Assembly (NCBI GenBank): GCA_022447685.1
Contig: JAKVAO010000038.1
Coordinates: 1-25,267, forward strand
DNA length: 25,267 bases
Direction: 5' to 3'
From: Candidatus Caenarcanales bacterium
GTDB taxonomy: Bacteria > Cyanobacteriota > Vampirovibrionia > LMEP-6097
Position numbers and translations under genes: made by a program. The notes under the pieces were generated by a model that was given only the letters and a program-made list of their open reading frames with translations, did not search any database and was not told the DNA's origin. Positions within the stretch are counted from its first letter, which is position 1, and each line of letters opens with the position of its first letter. This document shows, in pieces, positions 6,550 through 14,942 of this stretch.

Positions 6550-7743
6550 TCAGAAAAACTCACCTTTCCACAATGCTTCCAAAAATTCCTGATAAGGATA
6601 AATCATAATTTCTTTATTATCTTCCAGTATAATTTTACGTTTCTGGCTGTCCAAACTAACTACAATTGCTCGAGTTGCTGGGAAGCGTCTCTGAAATTCG
6701 ATTAAACCTTTTAAGTCTCTTTTTTCAACAGAATTAGAAATTTTTACTTCTATAGCAATAGCCCCTCTATTGACAATAAAATCCACTTCTAGTTTATTCT
6801 TATTACGCCAAAAATTAAGACTAATATTTTTCTCTTCTAGGTCTTTATAAGCTATTAACTCCATGAAAATAAAATGTTCAAAAGCCTTACCAGCTTCAGC
6901 TCCTTTGAGGATATTGATACTTTTTTGGCACAGGAAAGTTGCTAAGCCAGTATCTGCTAAATAAAACTTTGGAGTGGCGCGAATGGTATCTCTGGATTCC
7001 ATCCCTGAGAATGGGTATAGGTAATGTCCCATTAATGTATCAATTAATATTTGATAATATTCCTTTATTGTTTTGGCATCTACTCCGCAGTCTCTCGATA
7101 AATTCGTGTAATTAGTAATTTCACCGTGAGAAAAAGCAAAAATATCTAGAAAACGCGCAAAATTACTTAAATTTCTAACTAAGCTCTCAGCTTTAATTTC
7201 TTCATTGAGGTACTCACTTACGTAAGCTTTTAGTGAGCGATTTGCTTGTTTGGAGTTGTAATGTGATGGAATTAAGCCATTGTTTAATGCTTTGAGTAAA
7301 TCAAACTCTTCTAGCTCAGAAATTTCCTTATAAGTTAGAGGGTGCATGTGAAAGCTCCAAGCTCTGCCACCTAGCAAGTTTGCAGCTCCTCTCCGTAATT
7401 TTCTTGCGCTAGAGCCACATAGGATGAAATAGGCTTCCGTATTTTCGATGAGCCAATGTATCTCATCTAGTAGATTAGGTATTTTTTGGACTTCATCAAT
7501 AATTATTGGATATGCTAACTCATCTTCACTTAAAGCTAATACTTCTTCACGAAGTAAATAAGGTTTTTGCAGATATTTTAGATGCAGGTCTTTCTTTAAA
7601 AGATCAATATAAAGACTTCTACTATAGTTCTCTTTTAGGAATGTTGACTTGCCAGATTTTCTAATACCCCATAGGAAAGAACTTTGACCTGCTGGAATGT
7701 CAATGTGTATAAGTCTTTTGAAGCTATTAGGTGCTTTAGGCAT
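6550..7743 (-). CDS. AAA-type ATPase with C-terminal DUF4143
   Basis: A 397-residue protein of the widespread DUF4143 ATPase family, of unknown cellular role. The N-terminal ATPase has a Walker A GIRKSGKST (26-34; most relatives have GPRQ-x-GKT), a Walker B IIIDE with following VQKIP (80-89), and a sensor-like ILCGSSARKL near 107. The C-terminal half ends with a segment resembling a PD-(D/E)xK core: EVDFIVNRG followed by AIAIEVKIS, at about 323-340. Length fits the family. No ribosome site is seen at the ATG; a TAATAA box lies about 17 bases upstream. Such genes are often solitary and mobile among bacteria, which fits its isolated position here. Possible roles in nucleic-acid processing or toxin-like systems are speculative. 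Confidence 0.88.
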   Translation of the reverse strand: MPKAPNSFKRLIHIDIPAGQSSFLWGIRKSGKSTFLKENYSRSLYIDLLKKDLHLKYLQKPYLLREEVLALSEDELAYPIIIDEVQKIPNLLDEIHWLIENTEAYFILCGSSARKLRRGAANLLGGRAWSFHMHPLTYKEISELEEFDLLKALNNGLIPSHYNSKQANRSLKAYVSEYLNEEIKAESLVRNLSNFARFLDIFAFSHGEITNYTNLSRDCGVDAKTIKEYYQILIDTLMGHYLYPFSGMESRDTIRATPKFYLADTGLATFLCQKSINILKGAEAGKAFEHFIFMELIAYKDLEEKNISLNFWRNKNKLEVDFIVNRGAIAIEVKISNSVEKRDLKGLIEFQRRFPATRAIVVSLDSQKRKIILEDNKEIMIYPYQEFLEALWKGEFF

Positions 7744-7794
7744 AGGTCTTAAACTTTATTATTACCTGTAAACATTATGCCACAAAATCTAGTG

Positions 7795-7818
7795 TTTTAA
7801 GGAATAGACTCCTTAAAA
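7795..7818. repeat. Perfect 9-bp hairpin upstream of accDA
   Basis: TTTTAAGGA (7795-7803) pairs with TCCTTAAAA (7810-7818) around a 6-base loop. A second hairpin, AGGAG-AATG-CTCCT, follows at 7831-7844. With flanking A and T tracts the first could terminate transcripts in either direction between the divergent ATPase and accDA genes. Both lie upstream of the predicted accDA promoter. Confidence 0.5.
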
Positions 7819-7925
7819 GTTGGAAAAATTAGGAGAATGCTCCTTGGATTTCCAGAAAAGTTTGTTTCGAGAAGTGGAGATCTTGACTTTTTACTAAAGA
7901 AATTTTCAGTAAATACACCTATGTA

Positions 7926-7955
7926 TATACAAAATGCTTGAATTTAGTGTATAAT
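7926..7955 (+). promoter_or_regulatory. Putative accDA promoter, giving a near-leaderless mRNA
   Basis: TATAAT (7950-7955) lies 11 bases before the accDA ATG (7967), with TATACA (7926-7931) at 18-base spacing as a partial -35 match. Transcription would begin near 7962, leaving at most about five leader bases, and no Shine-Dalgarno is visible before the ATG. Confidence 0.55.
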
Positions 7956-7966
7956 ATAGCTTTAAT

Positions 7967-9862
7967 ATGGGACTTAGAGATTTTTTCAAGGCTAAACGAA
8001 TCGCTAAATTCGCGAAGAAAGAGGCGAATACTAAGAATAATGTCAGCGATGAGCAAATTGCTCAAAACTGGGTGCTTTGCCCTAACTGTAATGAAAGAAC
8101 TTACAAGCTTGAGTATGAAGCGAATCAGCACGTTTGTCCTCATTGTAATTACCACGACCGTTTGAATCTCAATGGCAGAATTAATTCCTTATGCGATGAA
8201 GGTTCCTTTAAAGAATTTGCTCAGGATATAGATGCAGCTGATCCATTAGAGTTTAACGACGGTAAAAGAGCTTATAGCGAGAGTCTTAAAGCAGCTAAAG
8301 CGAAGACTTCTATGGATGAAGCTATCTGTGTTGGTGAAGCTAAGATTTTCGGTACTAGAGTTTCACTTGCAATTATGAACTTCGCCTTTCTAGGTGGTAG
8401 CATGGGTTCTGTTGTTGGTGAGAAATTTGTTCGTGCAGCGCAGCATGCTATCAAAGAAAAAATTCCTTTGGTTTCAGTTTCTAGTTCTGGTGGAGCTAGA
8501 ATGCATGAGGGGATTTTGAGTTTGATGCAGATGGCAAAAACTTCTGTTGCTCTTGCTGAGCTTTCTGAAGCCAAGCTTCCATACATCTCTATACTTACAG
8601 ATCCTACTTATGGTGGTGTTTCTGCTAGTTTTGCAAGTTTGGGTGATTATTTGATAGCTGAACCTAAAGCTAGAATTGGTTTTGCTGGAAGAAGAGTTAT
8701 CGAAGAAACAGTGAAAGAGAAACTACCTGCTGATTTCCAAACAGCGGAATACCTTCTTGAACATGGTCAGATAGATTTGATCGTCGAAAGAAAAGATATG
8801 AAAGCTAAGCTAGCACAGCTTCTTAAACACCATGGTTTTAAACCTGTAAGTGAATTCAAGAAAGTTACTGAGAAGAAAACATTAGTGAAAGCGAAAGATA
8901 TGCCACTTGAATTTGAGAAGCCTTTACTCTCTATTCAAAGTGAAATCAATAATCTTGAGAAGAAGATTGCTAATAATGAAGACCAAGTTCTTTTAGATAC
9001 TTTGAAAGTTCAGTACGCTGAAGTTGAGAAAAATATTTTCTCTAATTTAAGTCCTCTTGAGATTACTAAAATCGCAAGACATCCCAATAGACCTAATGTT
9101 GAAGACTATTTAGAGCTTATCTGTGAATCTGGAGATTATATCGAGATTCATGGTGATAGAGCTGGAACTGATGATGAAGCGATTATGACAGCTTTGGTTG
9201 AGCTTGCTGGACATTCTTTTATGGCTATTGGCATGCGTAAAGGCCGTAATATTAAACAAAACCAAGCTCGTAACTTTGGTATGCCACAACCAGAAGGCTA
9301 CCGCAAAGCAAAGCGTGCAATGGAACTTGCAAATAAGTTTAACTTACCGATTGTAACTTTCATTGATACTCCTGGAGCTTATCCCGGACTTAATGCTGAA
9401 GCTAATGGACAGTCAATTGCTATTGCTGAAAGCTTAAAAGTACTTGCTGGATTGGATGTTCCAGTACTTGCGATAGTTACTGGTGAAGGTGGTTCTGGTG
9501 GTGCTCTTGCTATTGGAGTTGCTAATAGAATTTTGATGTTAGAGAATTCAGTTTACTCAGTTATTAGTCCTGAAGGTTGTGCTGCGATTCTTTGGAAAAC
9601 TAGGGAGAAAGCTGCTCAAGCTGCTGAAGCATTGAAAATCACTTCTAAAGACCTCAAAGAACTTGGTGTTGTTGATGATATTATCTCGGAGCCTGCTGGT
9701 GGTGCTCATAAAGATTGGGATACTATTGCTACTAGCATGAAGCTTGCTATAGTAAATGAACTCAAAGAATTCAAGAAATATAGCCCAGCTCAAATCAAAG
9801 CTAATAGAAGTAAAAAATTCTTATCTTTCGGGGTTTTTCAAGAAAAAGTAATGGTTAGTTAA
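7967..9862 (+). CDS. accDA: Fused acetyl-CoA carboxylase carboxyltransferase (AccD-AccA)
   Basis: A 631-residue single-chain carboxyltransferase that moves CO2 from carboxybiotin to acetyl-CoA, the first step of fatty acid synthesis. Residues 1 to about 290 are AccD (beta): a four-Cys zinc ribbon with Cys38, 41, 57 and 60, and the crotonase-fold core with SSSGGARMHEG. Residues from about 305 are AccA (alpha), beginning LLSIQSEINNLEKK and carrying GGEGGSGGALAIGV and SVISPEGCAAILWK. Most bacteria encode the two subunits separately; here they are joined by a short charged linker with no stop. Biotin carboxylase (accC) and biotin carrier (accB) are not in the window. An exported protein and an SDR follow in the same direction. 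Confidence 0.96.
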   Translation: MGLRDFFKAKRIAKFAKKEANTKNNVSDEQIAQNWVLCPNCNERTYKLEYEANQHVCPHCNYHDRLNLNGRINSLCDEGSFKEFAQDIDAADPLEFNDGKRAYSESLKAAKAKTSMDEAICVGEAKIFGTRVSLAIMNFAFLGGSMGSVVGEKFVRAAQHAIKEKIPLVSVSSSGGARMHEGILSLMQMAKTSVALAELSEAKLPYISILTDPTYGGVSASFASLGDYLIAEPKARIGFAGRRVIEETVKEKLPADFQTAEYLLEHGQIDLIVERKDMKAKLAQLLKHHGFKPVSEFKKVTEKKTLVKAKDMPLEFEKPLLSIQSEINNLEKKIANNEDQVLLDTLKVQYAEVEKNIFSNLSPLEITKIARHPNRPNVEDYLELICESGDYIEIHGDRAGTDDEAIMTALVELAGHSFMAIGMRKGRNIKQNQARNFGMPQPEGYRKAKRAMELANKFNLPIVTFIDTPGAYPGLNAEANGQSIAIAESLKVLAGLDVPVLAIVTGEGGSGGALAIGVANRILMLENSVYSVISPEGCAAILWKTREKAAQAAEALKITSKDLKELGVVDDIISEPAGGAHKDWDTIATSMKLAIVNELKEFKKYSPAQIKANRSKKFLSFGVFQEKVMVS

Positions 9863-9893
9863 ATCGAACTCTTCTTGTTAGAATGGTAAGCAG

Positions 9894-10544
9894 ATGAAAT
9901 TCGCTACTTGCTTTATTTTGCTGATTGTTTTTTGTAATTATTCCTTGAGTTTGCAAGCCAAGAAACTTAAAGCTATGCGTTCTGGTGAGCAGGTTTTACT
10001 TTTACAGCATAAACCTGAAACTAAGAAGCCGAAGTCTCAGATTAAGGTTGAAGAGATTCTGAGTAAGCATTTAGATGGTGAATTCTCACTTGCTACTGTA
10101 GAAGATATCTTTCCTTATGAGTTAGATGAAAGAAGACAGAAGAAGCTCACACGTAAGTCTCAGGCTCAGCTTCGTGATTATTATAATTATGTGAGAAGAG
10201 ATTTGGAGCATCTCTCTGGTGGTCAATTTCTGAAGTACATTAATAAGGATCTTGATCTTGACGGTAGAAGGGATTATGCTGTGGTAGCGATTAATAGAAA
10301 GAATAAGAAAAAGTCTTTTGTTATTGTGAATGAAGATAAAGTTCTCTATCAAGAAGATTTTGATAAAACTTATTTTGAATTAGTGAATGAAGGCAAGTAT
10401 CCACTAAAATTGGACACTGGTAAAAATTTAAAACAAGTTAATTCCCCCTGTTTGAGACTTAGATCCTTTGATGGCGACCAGGATTTTATATTTTTTGACC
10501 GCTATAAGAAAGATTGGGTTAGAATTAGCTTTGATGTCGACTAA
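9894..10544 (+). CDS. Exported protein of unknown function
   Basis: A 216-residue protein with a typical signal peptide: a hydrophobic stretch in residues 4-20 ending SLSLQA, cleaved near residue 22. The mature part is very basic in its first half. It includes DKDLDLDGRRDYAVVAINRK-like sequence, an Asp-rich loop followed by a beta-strand as seen in repeats that report on calcium or in integrin-like propellers, but only one copy is present, so no family is assigned. It lies 31 bases after accDA, and its last 11 bases overlap the start of the SDR gene, implying a shared transcript and translational coupling. Confidence 0.75.
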   Translation: MKFATCFILLIVFCNYSLSLQAKKLKAMRSGEQVLLLQHKPETKKPKSQIKVEEILSKHLDGEFSLATVEDIFPYELDERRQKKLTRKSQAQLRDYYNYVRRDLEHLSGGQFLKYINKDLDLDGRRDYAVVAINRKNKKKSFVIVNEDKVLYQEDFDKTYFELVNEGKYPLKLDTGKNLKQVNSPCLRLRSFDGDQDFIFFDRYKKDWVRISFDVD

Positions 10545-11181
10545 AGTAGCTATAGTAACTGGAAATAATGTCGGCTTAGGTAGAGCTTTAACAGAAAGAC
10601 TTTCAGAGCTTGGTTACAAAACTCCTGAGATAATTAGGAGTAAGGATTATGATTTGAAAGATCCAGAGACCTCTAGTCGTTTGGTGAAAGATATTTATGA
10701 AAGATATGGCTCTATAGATCTTTTGGTAAACAACGTTGGTAATTATATAAATAAACCAATAAGTCAATTCAGTTTTGATGAGTGGCGTGAGATGATTGAC
10801 TCGAACTTGAATTCGGCTTTTTATTTATCTCAAAGAGCTTTGCCTTATCTTAGAGAGAGTCATGGGCGTATTTTGAATATTGGTTATGCAAGTATGGAGA
10901 AGCTTGACCCTAGCGTTAATGTAACTGCTTACCAGGCTGCTAAAACAGGTTTGTTGGTTCTTACTAGAGGTATGGCTAAAGAAGAGGCTCCTAATGGTGT
11001 TCTAATCAACATGCTCTCGCCTGGCTATATGGAGAATACAGTTACTGATAAGTTTATGCCTAATATGCCTTTAGGGCGTTTTGCGACTTTGGATGAAGCT
11101 GTTGATGCTGCTTTTTTCTTAATTAAGAGTGATTATATCACTGGACAAAATCTTGAATTAGCTGGTGGCTGGGGTTTGTAA
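10534..11181 (+). CDS. Short-chain dehydrogenase/reductase (FabG-like)
   Basis: A 215-residue classical SDR using NAD(P)H. The Rossmann motif is TGNNVGLGRA near residue 10, the NNVG motif (usual NNAG) lies near residue 70, and the catalytic set is complete: Ser in YASMEK, then YQAAK thirteen residues later. The end GQNLELAGGWGL matches the usual SDR C-terminus. ATG at 10534 is chosen because homology begins at STKVAIVTG and the longer in-frame start would add 22 unrelated residues. It overlaps the preceding gene by 11 bases (ATGTCGACTAA). Its place behind accDA suggests a 3-ketoacyl-ACP reductase-like role, but it is shorter than FabG (~245), so the substrate is uncertain. Its 3' end overlaps the convergent unknown gene by 44 bases. 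Confidence 0.9.
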   Translation: MSTKVAIVTGNNVGLGRALTERLSELGYKTPEIIRSKDYDLKDPETSSRLVKDIYERYGSIDLLVNNVGNYINKPISQFSFDEWREMIDSNLNSAFYLSQRALPYLRESHGRILNIGYASMEKLDPSVNVTAYQAAKTGLLVLTRGMAKEEAPNGVLINMLSPGYMENTVTDKFMPNMPLGRFATLDEAVDAAFFLIKSDYITGQNLELAGGWGL

Positions 11182-12061
11182 AGCTATGCTCTAAGCCTGG
11201 AGTATTAACAGAACCAGGAAAAATAGTCATTCCTGAACTCAACATACTAGCCCCAGCAAGTGCAGCCGCAATCTTTCTTTTTAATGGATTTGATTTTTGT
11301 ACTGGATTGATGGACTTAAGTTTAGGATACAGGTCAATTCTTGTATATCTTTCAATAGTTTTTGAAACAAGTTTTGGGTCTTGATTATGATTCTCGACTA
11401 AATGCTTTCCAATCTTTTCAAGTTTAGTTTTTAAAATATTTTGGTCAATTTTGTTCTTGAGCCTGTCTTCTGTGTTGAGGATCAATCTTCCAATTTCATT
11501 TATATGGCTATAATCTAATCCTTTTTCTAGATATTCAGAGACTAAACTTTCAAGTATTTTTTGATCATTTTCATTGGATTTTATAACCTCAAGTTCATTT
11601 AAGCCCTGTAAAATATGTCTAAAGTGATTATTTTGAGTAAATTCTTGTTGAGCCGTGTCAAATATTTCACCGAAATCAGATTCTGTATAGCGAGTAATTG
11701 CTGATAAAGATTGTGAAATCTTTCTAAGATTGCCTAAATTCTCAGTGTTTTGATTAAATCTGTTAATAATATCTACTAGCCCGATATTCTCTCCATTAAT
11801 ATTGATTTTCCCTTTATCACTTTTGATTAAATGAATAAGGTTTGTTTCCTTCTTTGTATCAAATTTTTTTTCAGGTTTATGATCTACACGACTATAAATT
11901 CTTTTATTTGCTTCTCTAATATCTCTTTGATTAGGAGTTTCTGATCTTTTTGTTGTCCAATTGCGCAATTTTTGTTGAACCCAATTAGGTTTTTTGGGGA
12001 CTCTATTGTTATTGAAACCAAATTTTTGAGTTAATGGTGGAGGGCAGTTTCCAACTGCCAA
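11138..12061 (-). CDS. Unknown helical protein, end of the dap operon
   Basis: A 307-residue protein without a recognisable family. It starts at TTG (12061); no in-frame ATG occurs before residue ~275, so the exact start is uncertain. The first 80 residues are basic and Pro/Asn-rich, the centre is charged and probably helical (LENLGNLRKISQSL-like segments), and near the C-terminus a hydrophobic stretch AAALAGASMLSSGMTIFPG follows LKRKI, perhaps a membrane anchor. It begins 22 bases after the Nramp gene in the same direction. Its last 44 bases overlap the convergent SDR gene. A 7-bp hairpin (12043-12059) covers its first codons. Confidence 0.6.
   Translation of the reverse strand: MAVGNCPPPLTQKFGFNNNRVPKKPNWVQQKLRNWTTKRSETPNQRDIREANKRIYSRVDHKPEKKFDTKKETNLIHLIKSDKGKININGENIGLVDIINRFNQNTENLGNLRKISQSLSAITRYTESDFGEIFDTAQQEFTQNNHFRHILQGLNELEVIKSNENDQKILESLVSEYLEKGLDYSHINEIGRLILNTEDRLKNKIDQNILKTKLEKIGKHLVENHNQDPKLVSKTIERYTRIDLYPKLKSINPVQKSNPLKRKIAAALAGASMLSSGMTIFPGSVNTPGLEHSFTNPSHQLIQDFVQ
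12043..12059. repeat. 7-bp hairpin at the start of the unknown gene
   Basis: GGCAGTT (12043-12049) and AACTGCC (12053-12059) pair perfectly around TCC. No T tract follows on the minus strand, so it is not a normal terminator for the Nramp gene. It may limit translation of the downstream gene, whose TTG start lies next to it. Confidence 0.45.
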
Positions 12062-12083
12062 CTAATATGGAGTACAAATTTAA

Positions 12084-13391
12084 CTAAAAAACCTTAAACC
12101 AAACAAATACCAAACTAAAAATACTCAAAAACATCAAGCCAATTTTGGCTAAGTTACGATTAATTTTCCCCGGCTGATAATCTTCAGGAAAGTCACTCTT
12201 GAAAATAACTCTATAGTTTATAAAAGCAAATACTGGAGCACACAGGAAAGAAACTATAGTAATAAAATCTATATAAGCTTTCATATTTTTTGTGAAAAAT
12301 AAAATAACTATCATGGTTGTCACAGCAGCAAAAGCAATCATAGAGTGATAAAGAGTGTTGTAAGTTTTAGTGCTCATGCTTTTGAGTTCAGTAATCGCAT
12401 TAACTATAACTCTAGGATAACCATCAAGACAGGTAAGGGTGGTACTAAACATAGTTGCAAAAGCGGCAATACTAATAATTGGCTTTGCCCAATCTCCAAG
12501 GCTTTCTGTGAACATATTTATTAATGCAGCAGAGAAATCTACAGCGCCATTAGGCAAGCTGGCTCCATGTGAATGAACGACTTTGGCTCCTAGAACTAGA
12601 AAAAGTACTGCAAGAGATGCAGTTAAAATATAACCTACTTTAGAGTCAAATAGTGCATTTGCAGAGTGTTCTTGACCCGAAGATCCTTTCAGTTTGGCTT
12701 TAGTCCAAATCGAATTCCAAATCGAAAAATCCATAGGGGCTGGCATCCAGCCCATCATCGCAATGAGAAAACTGAAGTCAGCTATCTTAGACCAAGAAAA
12801 AATATTTTTTTTAGTTGCTTGTTGCACTATTTCTGTATTAAATATATCTTCCATGAGTTCTCCATTCTGAAAAGTAATTGAATGGCTGGGCTCCATGAAA
12901 CTCAGTGATACAGATGCTATCAAGCTGATACTTAAAATAAGTAAAATTACTTTACTTACTCTTTCTAGCCACTTATAGTGACCTAGTATCAGAATTACTG
13001 AACATAGAATTAACAAAATAAGGCTCCAGAGACTAATTGATAAATTTAAACTAGGGAATAAATTTGCCATTAAGCCTGCTGTAATAATGGTTACTGCTGC
13101 TTGAGTGATTGAAACCATAGCTAGGTTGAACACTATATAAGCGTGAACTAAATACTTATTAATTTTTTTATAGGCGAAGATTAAGCTTTCACCTGTACTT
13201 GCAGCGTACAAATTACCATATTCAAAGAATGGATATTTTAGTATGTGAACTAATATGACAAAACCCATGAGCTGATAACCGAAGTTAGCCCCAGCTCTAC
13301 TGGCTTGTACTAAATGTGAAACACCTACTGCAGCCCCAGCAAAAACTATTGCAGGACCAAGTTTTTGGAAAAAATTAATAAACTTACTCAT
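12084..13391 (-). CDS. Nramp-related divalent metal transporter, atypical
   Basis: A 435-residue polytopic membrane protein with about eleven hydrophobic segments and the Nramp-like N-terminus GPAIVFAGAAVGVSHLVQAS. In canonical Nramp/MntH proteins, transmembrane helix 1 has the metal-binding DPGN motif and helix 6 has MPH. Here helix 1 reads GVSHLVQASRAGAN and helix 6 reads MMGWMPAPMDFSIW, so both signature motifs are changed. The protein therefore belongs to a divergent branch, and manganese/iron specificity should not be assumed; related branches transport other divalent cations. It follows dapB by 47 bases but has its own TATAAT box 17 bases before the ATG with an inverted repeat between, so it may be separately controlled. 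Confidence 0.85.
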   Translation of the reverse strand: MSKFINFFQKLGPAIVFAGAAVGVSHLVQASRAGANFGYQLMGFVILVHILKYPFFEYGNLYAASTGESLIFAYKKINKYLVHAYIVFNLAMVSITQAAVTIITAGLMANLFPSLNLSISLWSLILLILCSVILILGHYKWLERVSKVILLILSISLIASVSLSFMEPSHSITFQNGELMEDIFNTEIVQQATKKNIFSWSKIADFSFLIAMMGWMPAPMDFSIWNSIWTKAKLKGSSGQEHSANALFDSKVGYILTASLAVLFLVLGAKVVHSHGASLPNGAVDFSAALINMFTESLGDWAKPIISIAAFATMFSTTLTCLDGYPRVIVNAITELKSMSTKTYNTLYHSMIAFAAVTTMIVILFFTKNMKAYIDFITIVSFLCAPVFAFINYRVIFKSDFPEDYQPGKINRNLAKIGLMFLSIFSLVFVWFKVF

Positions 13392-13392
13392 G

Positions 13393-13413
13393 AAACCAGA
13401 CAGGTTTATTATA
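13393..13413 (-). promoter_or_regulatory. Putative promoter and operator of the Nramp-like gene
   Basis: On the minus strand TATAAT (13413-13408) is followed directly by AAACC-TGTCT-GGTTT (13407-13393), a perfect 5-bp inverted repeat ending one base before the ATG. The transcript would start inside the repeat, giving a leader of about ten bases. The repeat could be an operator, for example for a metal-responsive repressor, or an mRNA hairpin next to the start codon. Confidence 0.4.
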
Positions 13414-13438
13414 CATCTAGAGAGTTTAATAGCAAAGC

Positions 13439-14176
13439 TTAGAGTATATTTTCTAAACCATAGATAAGCTGTTTAAGCTCCATTACTTTTTTGCAAGATA
13501 AACGTATCCCAGGCATAAAGCAAGTTCTATCAATGGAGTTGTGTTCAATAGTTAGCGTTTCACCTTGTGAGCCAAAGATTACTTGTTGTTTTGCAACTAG
13601 ACCTGGAAGTCTTACACTGTGAATCGGAACTTCACTTCCTAAGCTATGTTTCATAAGATCACTTGTCTTGATTGCTGTTCCTGATGGCATATCGACTTTT
13701 TTGTCGTGATGTAATTCAATAATTTCAGCTTTATCGTAATATTTACTAATTTCAAATGCATAGCGCATCATAAGTACAGCGCCAAGCGCAAAATTTGGAG
13801 CTAGTATTGCTCCCATTTGGCTTTTTTGAGCTTGCTTAGAAAGTTCTTTGATATCATCTTCTGTAAGTCCTGTTGCACCAATAACTGGTCTCACACCATT
13901 TTTGAGTGCGAAGAGTGAATTTTCATAAACGCTATCTGGAGTAGTCAATTCAACCATGACATCAGCTTCACCAGATTCTATTAATCCGTGTAAATCGTCA
14001 GTGAGATTAATATTATTTTTTTTGTGAAAGTCTAAATTCTCTGGACTAACATTGTTTAGGTCTCTTACAGCAGCTCCGATTAATTCAAACTCTGATTGGT
14101 GTTCAATAAAAGTCTTTACCGCTTCAGACCCCATTCTTCCTAATGCACCTGCAACTATTACTTTGATTTTATCCAT
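13439..14176 (-). CDS. dapB: 4-hydroxy-tetrahydrodipicolinate reductase
   Basis: A 245-residue cytoplasmic enzyme that reduces the dapA product with NAD(P)H in the diaminopimelate/lysine pathway. The nucleotide-binding motif VAGALGRMG is at 8-16, and the active-site block is complete: ELHHDKKVDMPSGTAIKTS with His156, His157, Lys160 and SGTA at 165-168. Further family motifs are IGATG at 99-103 and NFALGAVLMM at 128-137. Length is typical, slightly short of the ~265 of enteric enzymes. Its ATG overlaps the end of the ftsQ-like gene by 8 bases (ATGGATAA), implying translational coupling. Confidence 0.96.
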   Translation of the reverse strand: MDKIKVIVAGALGRMGSEAVKTFIEHQSEFELIGAAVRDLNNVSPENLDFHKKNNINLTDDLHGLIESGEADVMVELTTPDSVYENSLFALKNGVRPVIGATGLTEDDIKELSKQAQKSQMGAILAPNFALGAVLMMRYAFEISKYYDKAEIIELHHDKKVDMPSGTAIKTSDLMKHSLGSEVPIHSVRLPGLVAKQQVIFGSQGETLTIEHNSIDRTCFMPGIRLSCKKVMELKQLIYGLENIL

Positions 14177-14942
14177 AATGTTTTCCTAAAATAATATCAT
14201 TTGATTTCAATGAGAGATCTATGTATTTTAATTTGGTACCTTGCTCTTGGAGTTCTTGGATTTTATTTAGTACCAATCTCATTCTTTGAATCTTTTTCAG
14301 TGTTTTTTTGTTTAATTCACCAATTCTATACTCATAAAATTTACCTTGCATAGAGAAGTCTCCTTCTGGTGAACTGTATATAGTTTGAATACTTTCATCA
14401 ATATTAATTGAACTCATACTCGCCTCAATAAAATTAAGTATTTCACTCAAGATTTGTAAATTTTCTTTGTTTATAAAACTCTCTGGGCTGAAGATCTGAG
14501 GGATTAACCTCGGTCCATGAATTTTACTGATATATTCTAATTCAGCTTTAGTTCTTAAATAAGCTTCTCCTTGATCATCAAAGATGGAAATTTCAGAATT
14601 GCCAACTTCTTGAAACATTAATGGATATATTTCTTCTGTATTTATCTGGATTTGATTAACAGGGAATAGCTTGGAGCGGATCTTGATTCTATTGACTAGT
14701 GGATTGGAGCCAACTTGCTCTTCTATATCTATTCTAGGTAAGTTGAAATGATTGAAATCTCCTATGCTTGCTAGATCTATTAAATTTAAAATATCTGCTT
14801 CAGGAATATACTGAATACCACTTACAGCTATAAGCTTATTATCCTGGCTAATAGGGCGACTAAGTAAATAGAAACTATAGTAACTAATAGCTAGCAAAGC
14901 AAGGTTTGAGAATATTAGTAATAGTTTGTTTTGCTTTTGCAA
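14169..14942 (-). CDS. ftsQ: FtsQ-like cell-division protein
   Basis: A 257-residue bitopic membrane protein. A short basic N-terminus leads into one membrane segment (about 8-27), then a POTRA-like region (about 36-105) with VSGIQYIPEADIL and PLVNRIKIRSKL, and a downstream FtsQ-type beta domain ending in KLKYIDLSLKSNDIILGK, which matches the family's 'L-x-x-I-D-L-R' strand. FtsQ links FtsB/FtsL to the divisome in the periplasm. The start is TTG at 14942, immediately after the dapF stop with no gap, and no nearby ATG exists. ftsQ normally sits in the dcw cluster beside ftsA/ftsZ or mur genes, so the position between dapF and dapB is unusual. Assignment rests on fold pattern and order of segments. 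Confidence 0.75.
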   Translation of the reverse strand: MQKQNKLLLIFSNLALLAISYYSFYLLSRPISQDNKLIAVSGIQYIPEADILNLIDLASIGDFNHFNLPRIDIEEQVGSNPLVNRIKIRSKLFPVNQIQINTEEIYPLMFQEVGNSEISIFDDQGEAYLRTKAELEYISKIHGPRLIPQIFSPESFINKENLQILSEILNFIEASMSSINIDESIQTIYSSPEGDFSMQGKFYEYRIGELNKKTLKKIQRMRLVLNKIQELQEQGTKLKYIDLSLKSNDIILGKHYG

